The notes under the pieces: generated by a model
Database searches by the model: none
Told to the model about the DNA's origin: nothing
Seen by the model: only the letters and a program-made list of their open reading frames with translations
Shown here: one piece after another, positions 43,884 to 51,493 of the stretch
Layout: each line of letters begins with the position of its first letter
How positions within the stretch are numbered: the stretch's first letter is position 1
DNA from: Thermohalobaculum sp050331335
GTDB taxonomy: Bacteria > Pseudomonadota > Alphaproteobacteria > Rhodobacterales > Rhodobacteraceae
Direction of reading: 5' to 3'
Assembly: GCA_050331335.1 (NCBI GenBank)
Contig: JBHJGY010000024.1
Coordinates: forward strand, 13,674-77,673
Length of the DNA: 64,000 nt
Position numbers and translations under genes: made by a program

Positions 43884-44738
43884 TTATCTACGCATCCCCG
43901 GCGAGGCAGCGGACCGCCGCGCCGATCTCGCTCGGTCACGTTCACGTGATGCATGCCTAAGGCCATGCCAACCGGTGCGCTTGCCGGTCGCCCACAACTC
44001 AAGATGTCGGGCTAGCGCAGAGACCAGCGCGTGGAGGGTCACCGCAAAGAGAGCGAGGATCAAGATCGCCGCAAACATATCATCGATCTGCCCACGTCCG
44101 TTCGCCCGCAACATCAGGTAGCCGAGCCCTTGCGAGGCGCCCACCCACTCGCCGAAAACCGCGCCCACCGGCGCATAGATCGCCGAGAGCTTCAGCCCCG
44201 AGCCGAGCGCCGGCAGCGCAGCAGGCACTCTGATGAGCCAGAGCGTGCGCATTTCCGAGGCGCCCATCATCCGGGCGAGATCGAGCAAACCGGGATCTGT
44301 GCGCCTAAGACCGTCAAAGAAGGTCCAGGTAACCGGAAAGTAGACGATGAGCACGGTGATGGCGATTTTGGGAGCGAGCCCGTAGCCCATCCAAAGCGTC
44401 AAAACCGGCGCGAGGGCGAAGATCGGCACCGCCTGGTTGAAGACGAGGAGCGGCACCAGCACCCGACGCGCGGCGGGCGAGATCATCAGCTGCAGCGCCG
44501 TTGCGGCGCCCAGAACCGCTCCGAGCATCAGCCCCGCGACCACCTCGAGCGCGGTCACCGCAGCGTTATCGGCAAGCAGCGCCCGCCGCTCCCACAAGGC
44601 CTCGGCCACCAGCCCGGGACCAGGCAAGATAAAGGGCGGCAGTGCGAAGACCCAAACCAGCCCCTGCCAGAGCGCCAAGAACAGGAGCACCGGGACGAGC
44701 GGGGGCAGCGCGCGCGCGGCGATCTGTCCTGCTGTCAT
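43884..44738 (-). CDS. thiX: ABC transporter permease, HMP/thiamine-precursor uptake
   Basis: The protein has 284 residues with about six membrane helices and the conserved BPD_transp_1 loop (GASEMRTLWLIRVPAALPALGSGLKL). It belongs to the NitT/TauT/ThiX class. It is coupled to the ATPase gene by an ATGA overlap. The gene set lies behind a TPP riboswitch, so the transporter most likely brings in hydroxymethylpyrimidine or a related thiamine precursor. The C-terminal tail is long and basic (SRERDRARSARRSAAS), which is unusual. Confidence 0.88.
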   Translation of the reverse strand: MTAGQIAARALPPLVPVLLFLALWQGLVWVFALPPFILPGPGLVAEALWERRALLADNAAVTALEVVAGLMLGAVLGAATALQLMISPAARRVLVPLLVFNQAVPIFALAPVLTLWMGYGLAPKIAITVLIVYFPVTWTFFDGLRRTDPGLLDLARMMGASEMRTLWLIRVPAALPALGSGLKLSAIYAPVGAVFGEWVGASQGLGYLMLRANGRGQIDDMFAAILILALFAVTLHALVSALARHLELWATGKRTGWHGLRHASRERDRARSARRSAASPGMRR

Positions 44739-45493
44739 GCCGCCTGCCTCAAGGTCTCGAGCAGCGCAGCCTGGGTGTCGAGCGTGGCGCGCGCGCCGGG
44801 GTCGCGGATGGGCCGACCGGGCGGCGCAGGCAGCGGGCGCACGGTGCCCGCGCTCACGAGATACAGCCGATCTGCCAGCCGAGCCGCCTCGGCCGGGTCG
44901 TGGGTGACAAAGAGCACCGTGCGCCCGGTGAGCGTGGCGAAGGCGAGTTCTTGCATCTCGGCCCGGTTCCGGGCGTCGAGAGCGGAGAAAGGTTCGTCGA
45001 GCAGCGCGATCGGCCGGTCTTCCAGCAGCGCCCGCGCGAGGGCCACCCGTTGGCGCATGCCGCCGGACAAGGCCGGCGGGTGCTTCTCGGCGTCATCGGC
45101 CAGCCCGATGCGTCCGAGCATGGCGCCGATCCGGGTGGCATCTACGGGCTCCCCCCTCAGTCGCGCCCCGAGTGCGAGGTTTCCGCGGACGCTCAGCCAA
45201 GGGGCGAGCAGATCGTCCTGGGCCATGTAGCTCGCCCGTGCCGTCGGGGGGGTCCCATCGGCCGCAGCGCAGCGCCCGTCGAACTGCCCGCCGATCTCCA
45301 GCCCGGCGACCAGCCTAAGGAGTGTCGACTTGCCGGCCCCCGATGGCCCGAGAAGGCCCGTCCACCCGCCCGGCGCAAGGTTGAGCGCAGGGATGTCGAG
45401 CGCGCGGCCGTCGCTGAACCGCACCCGGCCGGCGATCTCGACGTCCGGGGCGGCGGCGTCCGCGGGTCCTTCAGCGACCGTCCACACCGCCAC
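44735..45493 (-). CDS. thiZ: ABC transporter ATP-binding protein, HMP/thiamine-precursor uptake
   Basis: The protein has 252 residues. Walker A is GPSGAGKST, the Q-loop follows in ASYMAQDDLLAPWLSV, the signature is LSGGMRQRVALARALL, and Walker B is IALLDEPFSALD. The switch histidine is in FVTHDPAEA. It begins with GTG 3 bases after the thiY stop and overlaps thiX. Class and context point to thiZ. Confidence 0.9.
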   Translation of the reverse strand: MAVWTVAEGPADAAAPDVEIAGRVRFSDGRALDIPALNLAPGGWTGLLGPSGAGKSTLLRLVAGLEIGGQFDGRCAAADGTPPTARASYMAQDDLLAPWLSVRGNLALGARLRGEPVDATRIGAMLGRIGLADDAEKHPPALSGGMRQRVALARALLEDRPIALLDEPFSALDARNRAEMQELAFATLTGRTVLFVTHDPAEAARLADRLYLVSAGTVRPLPAPPGRPIRDPGARATLDTQAALLETLRQAA

Positions 45494-45496
45494 CCC

Positions 45497-46447
45497 TCAG
45501 TCGGCCCTATCCGCGCCCAGATCGACCGCGATCCGGTCGACCGGCAGCTGGGCTTCCAGGAGCCCGGCTTCGTGCAGGAATGCCTCGAAGCGGGCGTAGC
45601 GGCCGCGATCCAGGGCCGCTGGGCGCAGGGCGAAGCGGGGCAGGGTGTCTTCCCAGGCACGACGGTTGAGTGCGTCGTCCAGCTCCGCCGAGCTCGCGGC
45701 GAAGATCGCCCAGGCGTCCTCGGGGTTGTTGACGATGAATTGTGTGGCGAGCTCGATCGCGGCGAGAAAGCGGCGAACCGCATCTGTGTCCATGCGCTCG
45801 GGGTTTGCGACATAGATCAGCTCGTCATAGGCGGGGATGCCCTCTTCTTCGAGGTAAAAGCAGCGCCCGGGCACGTCCTTCAGCGCCATCTCGTTGAGCT
45901 CGAAGTTGCGGAAGGCTCCGATCACCGCGTCCACTTGGCCGGTCATGAGCGCCGGCGACAACGACCAGTTGACATTTACCAACTGGACATCGTCGAGGCC
46001 GAGCCCGTGCGGGGCGAGCAGCGCGGTGACCAGCGCGTCCTCGACACCTGCAACGGAAAAGCCGATCCGCCCGCCGTCGAGGTCTGCGATCGACCCGATG
46101 GGGCCATCGTCCAAAACGAGCAGGCAATTCAGCGGTGTCGCGACCAGCGTGCCGATGCGGATCAGGGGCAGGCCTTCCTGGATCTGCAGGTGCAGCTGCG
46201 GCTGATAGGAGATCGCAAGATCGGCACGCCCGGCGGCGACGAGCTTCGGCGGATCCGCGGGATCGGCCGGGGCGATCACGTCCACGACGAGCTTCTGATC
46301 GGCAAAGTACCCTTTTTCCTCCGCGATCACCACCGGTGCATGATTCGGATTGACGAACCAGTCGAGAATGAGGGTGAGCGTATCGGCGGCGTGAACCGGC
46401 CGCGGCAGCAGGAGGGTAAGGCAGGCGATCACGAGAAAATGGCGCAT
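45497..46447 (-). CDS. thiY: NMT1/THI5-like periplasmic binding protein for HMP/thiamine precursor
   Basis: The protein has about 316 residues with a Sec signal (FLVIACLTLLLPRPVHAAD). The mature protein begins with the NMT1/THI5 hallmark LDWFVNPNHAPVVIAEEKGYF, then ADLAISYQPQLHLQ, and an EDALVTALL segment; such proteins bind N-formyl-4-amino-5-aminomethyl-2-methylpyrimidine or HMP. A TPP riboswitch precedes the gene by about 110 bases. Start ATG 46447 fits the signal. It is the first gene of thiYZX. Confidence 0.92.
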   Translation of the reverse strand: MRHFLVIACLTLLLPRPVHAADTLTLILDWFVNPNHAPVVIAEEKGYFADQKLVVDVIAPADPADPPKLVAAGRADLAISYQPQLHLQIQEGLPLIRIGTLVATPLNCLLVLDDGPIGSIADLDGGRIGFSVAGVEDALVTALLAPHGLGLDDVQLVNVNWSLSPALMTGQVDAVIGAFRNFELNEMALKDVPGRCFYLEEEGIPAYDELIYVANPERMDTDAVRRFLAAIELATQFIVNNPEDAWAIFAASSAELDDALNRRAWEDTLPRFALRPAALDRGRYARFEAFLHEAGLLEAQLPVDRIAVDLGADRAD

Positions 46448-46556
46448 GGATTGGCTCCGTGGCTCAGGGGTCCTGCTGTCGCTGGGAAAGGGCGTCACCG
46501 ATCCGCACAAGACACGAGGTCCAGGGCCGCCACAGCCCACCTCACCTGCACTCGGT

Positions 46557-46645
46557 GACTTTCCCGATCCCTTCGCCGGCATGACCCGGATCAGGTTCGA
46601 TGGGTTGGCGACACGCGCCTCTCAGCCCGAAGGCACCCCTTGGGA
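46557..46645 (-). promoter_or_regulatory. TPP (THI-box) riboswitch controlling thiYZX
   Basis: On the minus strand the segment has the THI-box elements in order: GGGGTGCC, CTGAGA, ACCTGATCCGGGTCATGCCGGCGAAGGGA read in part as ACCTGATCCGGGTC and GCCGGCGAAGGGA. These are the pyrimidine- and pyrophosphate-binding helices of TPP riboswitches. The element lies about 110 bases upstream of thiY and would switch off the operon when TPP is abundant. Confidence 0.93.
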
Positions 46646-46651
46646 TGGAGG

Positions 46652-47025
46652 GACGCTATCTGCATCCGCCACGATGTGCAAGCAGATGGGCCGGATCCCC
46701 CCCAACCGAGGGACAGATCTGACCGGACCGACCCACGCACCGGGAGCGCCCGACGTCCCGACGCCCGAGCCCTGTCCCGGCGGGATTGATCAGTCGAGAC
46801 GGGCCGCGCTCGCCGGCCCCACGCCCTGGCGTCAGTGTCGCGTTCATCGTCGCGAGCCGGTTCGATCCGCGCTGCCCGTCCAATCGAGCTCCCAGGGCGT
46901 GCGGCTGTCGACCGTCGAGCTGCAGCATACTGGTCATCCCGTCTCCGTCATAATGGCGCGGATCTCGACCTGTTTTTGAATTTCGAATTGCCGATGCGCG
47001 GTCTCGATGGGGTCACATCTGGCGC
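46652..47025. other. 375-bp stretch without a supported gene
   Basis: A 93-codon minus-strand frame (46656-46937) begins after GGAGACGG but its translation is rich in Arg and Gly with no recognisable domain, so I do not call it. The section near 46970-46995 is AT-rich and lies beyond the LysR gene stop. Confidence 0.4.
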
Positions 47026-47889
47026 TCACAGGATCTCATCTGCGGACGGCACCGGTGAGGAGATCAGCCCCCTGAATTTGGCGAGCCAGGGCCAGCCCGC
47101 CGCGGCGGCGTCATTGGTCACCATATAGGCGGTGCGGGTGAACGCCGGTGCGTCCGCTACCCGGTGCAGCCGCCCCTGGCCCAGAAGCGGCGCGGCGAGC
47201 CGCTCCGGCAGATAGGCCGAGCCGCCTGCTGCTGCGAGATGCTCCAGCGCCCAAACTGCGCAACCGAAGCTCACCCGCGCTGTGGCCGCATCCGCGTAGG
47301 CCGCGGCGTGCTGGCGCGCGAACTCCTCGCCCCCTTCCACATAGATATAGCCCGGATCGAACCGCGACGGCGCGCCGGGCCTCGTTGAAACAAGCACCAA
47401 CCGCTCGGTAAACAGCGCCTCGGTCGTCTGACCTTCGCGGCCGAAGGGCTGGTAGCCGAGCGCGAGATTGATCAACCCGATCCCTAGCCAGCGATCGAGG
47501 TCGGATTGCCCGCCCGGCCAGGCCGAGACGGCGGTGGCGGGAGCGCCTTCGCGGATCAGCTCGAACAGCCGCCGACCGATCCCGGGCCAGAGGTCGAGAT
47601 GGGCGCCGATGTTGCACACTGCCGCGATATCCGCAGGGCGCTGGCTGTCGTCGCAGGCTTGGCGCCAAAGCCCGACGATTGCCTCGGCATAGCGCTTGAA
47701 AGCGGTTCCAGCCGGGGTGAGCTGGGCGCCTGTCTTGAGCCGCAGCAGCAACGGCTGGCCGATCATGGCCTCCAGCGCTTGCAGCCGTGCGGTCACCGTC
47801 GATTGCGTGACGTTGAGCCGCTCCGAGGCCCGCGCGAGGCTGCCGGTCTCGACGATGGCAAGGAAGGTCTGCAGCCCCGTCAAGGTCAT
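47026..47889 (-). CDS. LysR-family transcriptional regulator
   Basis: The protein has 287 residues. The N-terminal winged HTH shows FLAIVETGSLARASERLNVTQSTVTARLQALE, and the remaining part is the LysR co-inducer-binding fold. It is transcribed divergently from the aldehyde dehydrogenase operon and probably controls it. A LysR-type dyad lies in the shared intergenic region. Effector unknown. Confidence 0.92.
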   Translation of the reverse strand: MTLTGLQTFLAIVETGSLARASERLNVTQSTVTARLQALEAMIGQPLLLRLKTGAQLTPAGTAFKRYAEAIVGLWRQACDDSQRPADIAAVCNIGAHLDLWPGIGRRLFELIREGAPATAVSAWPGGQSDLDRWLGIGLINLALGYQPFGREGQTTEALFTERLVLVSTRPGAPSRFDPGYIYVEGGEEFARQHAAAYADAATARVSFGCAVWALEHLAAAGGSAYLPERLAAPLLGQGRLHRVADAPAFTRTAYMVTNDAAAAGWPWLAKFRGLISSPVPSADEIL

Positions 47890-47904
47890 CTCGTCCCCCT
47901 ACGC

Positions 47905-47933
47905 TTCGAAATTTCCGAATTTTTGCTGCGGAA
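47905..47933. promoter_or_regulatory. LysR-type operator between the regulator and the ALDH operon
   Basis: TTCCG-N11-CGGAA (47913-47933) is a perfect dyad with the T-N11-A geometry of LysR boxes. A second, overlapping TTCG-CGAA pair lies just before it. The patch is AT-rich in a 110-base divergent intergenic region, where a LysR regulator commonly binds. Confidence 0.65.
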
Positions 47934-47999
47934 TTTTTCGGTTTTCAGATGGCGTAGGGTGAGCGATCCTCTCACTGATTGGAAGCGTGGGAGGGGAAG

Positions 48000-49499
48000 A
48001 TGCCGGAGGATGGCGGCGGCAAGACCCAAATCGCCGCCTATGAGATGCTGATTGACGGCGCCTGGGTCGGCGCGTCAGACGGCGCGAGCTTCGAAAGCGT
48101 GAACCCGGCGACAGGGGCGGTTTGGGCGCGGATCCCAGAGGCGACGCAGGCGGATGTCGACCGCGCGGTCCGCGCGGCCCATGCGGCGATGACCGAGGGT
48201 CCCTGGGCGCGCATGACGCCGAGCGCGCGGGGCAGGGTCCTCAATCGCCTCGCCGATCTTCTGGCCGAGCACTCCGAAGAGTTGGGGCGCGTCGAGACCC
48301 TCGACACCGGCAAGCTCTTTCAGGAGACCCGCTGGCAGGCGCGCTACATCGCGGAGTTCTTCCGGTTTTATGCGGGCGCTGCGGATAAGCTGACCGGCGA
48401 GACACTGCCGATCGACAAGCCCGACCTCTTCGTCTTCACCCGGCGCGATCCGGTCGGCGTCGTGGCAGCGGTTGTGCCCTGGAATTCTCAACTCTTTCTC
48501 TCGGCGGTCAAGATTGGGCCGGCGCTGGCGGCCGGATGTGCCATCGTCCTCAAGGCTTCCGAACATGCCGCCGCGCCGCTGCTCGCCTTTGGCCGGTTGA
48601 TCGAGGCGGCGGGCATCCCGCCCGGGGTTGTCAACATCGTCACGGGCCACGGGGAGCCTTGCGGGCGCGCGTTGACGACCCACCCGTTGGTCGCCCGCAT
48701 CGCCTTCACGGGCGGTCCCGCAGCCGCGGCCCATGTCATACGGAACTCGGCTCAGAACTTTGCTGAAGTGTCGCTGGAGCTTGGCGGCAAATCGCCGATC
48801 TTGGTTTTCGACGATGCCTGTTTGCAGAGCGCTGTGAACGGCGCGGTGGGCGGGATTTTCGCCGCCTCGGGGCAAAGCTGCGTGGCCGGCTCGCGGCTCT
48901 ACCTCCAGAGCAAGATTGCCGATGCGGTTCTGGCGCGGCTCGCCGAGATTGCTCAGTCGATCCGCCTGGGCGATCCGATGGCGGAGGCGACCGAGATGGG
49001 GCCGCTTTGCACGGAAGCGCAGGTCGCCACCTGCGAGGCGCAGATCGCCCGTGCCGTGGCGCAGGGGGCCAAACTCGTCGCTGGCGGCGCCCGCCAAGAG
49101 GGCGGGGGGCGCTTCTTCCAGCCGACGATCCTCGACTGCCCGCGCCAAGACCTCGATATCGTCGATACCGAGCTGTTCGGACCCGTGCTTTGTGTGTTGC
49201 GCTTCGACGACGAGGCGGAGGCGCTCAGGCTTGCCAATGATACCCGCCACGGATTGGCCGCCGGGATTTTTACCCGTGACGGCGCACGCCAGCATCGGCT
49301 TGCGGCCCAGATCCGCGCGGGCATCGTTTGGATCAACACCTACCGGGTGATCTCGCCCATCGCGGAGTTTGGCGGGATGCAACTCTCCGGCTACGGGCGC
49401 GAGAGTGGGTTCCAAGCGGTGCGCGACTACACCCGGGCGAAGACCGTCTGGATCAACACCTCCGACACCCCGCTCGACAGCCAATTCGTCGGGCGCTGA
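48000..49499 (+). CDS. NAD(P)-dependent aldehyde dehydrogenase
   Basis: The protein has 499 residues. NAD binding is seen in VPWNSQLFLSAVKIGPALAAG and FTGGPAAAAHVI, the general-base glutamate lies in SLELGGKSP, and the catalytic cysteine in GQSCVAGSRLYLQ. The C-terminus has NTYRVISPIAEFGGMQLSGYGRESG. It oxidises an aldehyde to an acid; the substrate is unknown. I chose the ATG at 48000 after GGGAGGGGAAG. It leads an operon of four genes with small gaps: a flavin monooxygenase-like, an alpha/beta hydrolase and a TPP enzyme. Confidence 0.93.
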   Translation: MPEDGGGKTQIAAYEMLIDGAWVGASDGASFESVNPATGAVWARIPEATQADVDRAVRAAHAAMTEGPWARMTPSARGRVLNRLADLLAEHSEELGRVETLDTGKLFQETRWQARYIAEFFRFYAGAADKLTGETLPIDKPDLFVFTRRDPVGVVAAVVPWNSQLFLSAVKIGPALAAGCAIVLKASEHAAAPLLAFGRLIEAAGIPPGVVNIVTGHGEPCGRALTTHPLVARIAFTGGPAAAAHVIRNSAQNFAEVSLELGGKSPILVFDDACLQSAVNGAVGGIFAASGQSCVAGSRLYLQSKIADAVLARLAEIAQSIRLGDPMAEATEMGPLCTEAQVATCEAQIARAVAQGAKLVAGGARQEGGGRFFQPTILDCPRQDLDIVDTELFGPVLCVLRFDDEAEALRLANDTRHGLAAGIFTRDGARQHRLAAQIRAGIVWINTYRVISPIAEFGGMQLSGYGRESGFQAVRDYTRAKTVWINTSDTPLDSQFVGR

Positions 49500-49524
49500 C
49501 CATTCAGACACAGTGAGACCCGCC

Positions 49525-50625
49525 ATGCAGTTCCACCTTGCGATCAATCTAGAGCGCCCCGACGCGAGCCTCGACATGCGTGATGTCGCCCGCCACACGC
49601 TTGAGATGGTCCAACTCGCGGATCAAGCCGGTTTCGAGACGGTCTGGGCGGCGGAGCACCATGCGCTGGAGATGACCATCGCGCCCAACCCTTTTCAGAT
49701 CCTCACCTGGTGGGGCGAGAACACCGATCGGATCCGCCTGGGCACTGCGGTTGCGGCGGCGCCTTATTGGCATCCGATCCGGATTGCCGGTGAGGCGGCC
49801 TTTCTCGATCTGATTTCTGGCGGGCGCCTGGAATTCGGTTTGGGCTCCGGTGCCTATCAGCGCGAATTCGACCGAATGCGGCCGGGGCTCAAGCAATCCG
49901 ACGGCGCCGCCTTTCTGCGCGAGATGCTCCCTGCGGTCCTGCGCCTTTGGCAGGGCGATTATGCCCATGACGGCGCGCACTGGTCCTTCCCGACTGCCAC
50001 CTCCGTGCCGAAACCGCTGCAAAAGCCGCATCCGCCGCTTTGGGTCGCCGCCCGCTCGCCGCAGACCTACGCCTTCGCCGCCGAGATGGGGGCCAATGTG
50101 ATGTCATGGCCGCTCACCCGCCCGTTTTCGGAGGCAGAACTCTACAAAGCGCGCTTCGATGCGGCCATGGCCGGCCGCAGCGATCGGCCCCGGTTTGCGA
50201 TGATGCGCCACGCGGCGGTCTATGCCACGCAGGCCGACCGCGACGCCGCCTTGCATGCGATCCGGCGGATCCTCGGACAATTCGAGAACCTCTTCCGCAA
50301 TCTGGGCGATGTGGTCGACGGCTTCCCTGCCGAGATCCCGTTCGCCGAGCTTGAGGGGCGCGAGCAATACGATCCGGCGATGCTGGAGGAAAACTTGTTG
50401 TTCGGCAGCCCCGAGCAGGTGGTCGAGAAGCTTCGCGCATATTCCGCGCTCGGGGTCGACGCCTTCATCTATTACGCCAGCATGGGGCTGGGCCTTGCCG
50501 AGCAGCGGCGCGGGCTCGAGCTCTTCGCCCGGGAAGTGATGCCCGCATTTGCAGCGCCGAGCGGGGCGCGCGATGTCGCTCGAGAAGATCCCCCGCTGGC
50601 GCTCGGTGCCGGACAGGGACAATGA
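49525..50625 (+). CDS. Luciferase-like (LLM class) flavin-dependent oxidoreductase
   Basis: The protein has 366 residues with a TIM-barrel luciferase fold. ETVWAAEHHALEMTIAPNPF, the GTAVAAAPYWHPIRIAGEAAFLD region and GRLEFGLGSGAYQREF are typical of bacterial-luciferase and F420/FMN monooxygenase relatives. The C-terminal region has LFGSPEQVVEKLRAYSALGVDAFIYY. It lies 25 bases after the ALDH gene. A companion reductase is not adjacent. Confidence 0.9.
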   Translation: MQFHLAINLERPDASLDMRDVARHTLEMVQLADQAGFETVWAAEHHALEMTIAPNPFQILTWWGENTDRIRLGTAVAAAPYWHPIRIAGEAAFLDLISGGRLEFGLGSGAYQREFDRMRPGLKQSDGAAFLREMLPAVLRLWQGDYAHDGAHWSFPTATSVPKPLQKPHPPLWVAARSPQTYAFAAEMGANVMSWPLTRPFSEAELYKARFDAAMAGRSDRPRFAMMRHAAVYATQADRDAALHAIRRILGQFENLFRNLGDVVDGFPAEIPFAELEGREQYDPAMLEENLLFGSPEQVVEKLRAYSALGVDAFIYYASMGLGLAEQRRGLELFAREVMPAFAAPSGARDVAREDPPLALGAGQGQ

Positions 50626-50631
50626 CGGACA

Positions 50632-51492
50632 ATGACGATGCCGGCTCTGCACCCGGTCGCTGAAGGCCGCACCTCCGGCGGGACCGCCTTTGCTGCGTTC
50701 GGGCCCGAGCGGGCGCCGGCGGTCGTTCTGATCCACGGGCTCGGCCTTACATGGTCGACCACCTGGGCTGGGCTGATCCCAGCACTCGCCGCGCGGTATC
50801 GGATTATCGCCTTCGACCTGTGGGGCCATGGGGCGAGTGCAGCGCCGCCCGAGCCGCCGTCGCTTGCCCTCTTCGCGCGCCAGACTTCAGAGTTGCTCGA
50901 TGCGCTGGGGATCGACCGGGCGGCGCTCCTGGGCTTCTCCCTCGGCGGCATGATTAACCGTCGGATCGCCCTCGACAGTCCCGCCAGGGTTGCCGGGCTT
51001 GCCATCCTCAACAGCCCGCACGAGCGGGGCGCCGAGGCTCAGGCAGCCGTCGAGGCGCGCGCCCGCGACAGTGCCGCAGGCGGACCGGCCGCCACGATCG
51101 AGGCAACGCTCGCCCGCTGGTTCACGCCTGAATTCCGGGCGCAGGATCCTGAGGCGGTCGCGCGCATCCGCGCCACGGTCCTGGCCAACGATCCGCACAG
51201 CTATGCGGCCTGCCGCTGGGTCCTGGCGCGCGGGGTGGTGGAACTGATCCGGCGTCGGCCCGCCCTCACCGGCCCTGCGCTCGTGATGACTTGCGAGAAC
51301 GACACGGGCAGCACGCCCGAGATGGCCCGAGCCATCGCCTCCGAGATCGCGGGTGCTGAGCTCGTCATCGTCCCGCGCCTGCAGCATCTGGGCTTGATCG
51401 AAGCGCCGACGGCCTTCACTCGGCCGCTTTTAGAGCATCTCGCGGCGGCATTCGCCCCCGCGGGCCACCCGGTCACGGAAGGACCTGCCTGA
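50632..51492 (+). CDS. Alpha/beta-fold hydrolase
   Basis: The protein has 286 residues. VLIHGLGLTWSTTWAG contains the oxyanion-loop glycines, GFSLGGM holds the nucleophile serine, and a C-terminal His in LQHLGLIEAP and an Asp/Glu in MTCENDTGS complete the triad. It is likely an esterase, amidase or C-C bond hydrolase acting on the intermediate of the operon. It starts 6 bases after the LLM gene and its stop is one base before the TPP enzyme start. Confidence 0.9.
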   Translation: MTMPALHPVAEGRTSGGTAFAAFGPERAPAVVLIHGLGLTWSTTWAGLIPALAARYRIIAFDLWGHGASAAPPEPPSLALFARQTSELLDALGIDRAALLGFSLGGMINRRIALDSPARVAGLAILNSPHERGAEAQAAVEARARDSAAGGPAATIEATLARWFTPEFRAQDPEAVARIRATVLANDPHSYAACRWVLARGVVELIRRRPALTGPALVMTCENDTGSTPEMARAIASEIAGAELVIVPRLQHLGLIEAPTAFTRPLLEHLAAAFAPAGHPVTEGPA

Positions 51493-51493
51493 C

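Noticed and set aside
46656..46937. 93-codon minus-strand frame between the TPP riboswitch and lysR
   Set aside because: Arg/Gly-rich chance-like translation with no domain despite a plausible ribosome site.
48075..49598. 507-codon minus-strand frame opposite the aldehyde dehydrogenase
   Set aside because: Shadow of the ALDH gene, which has complete catalytic motifs.
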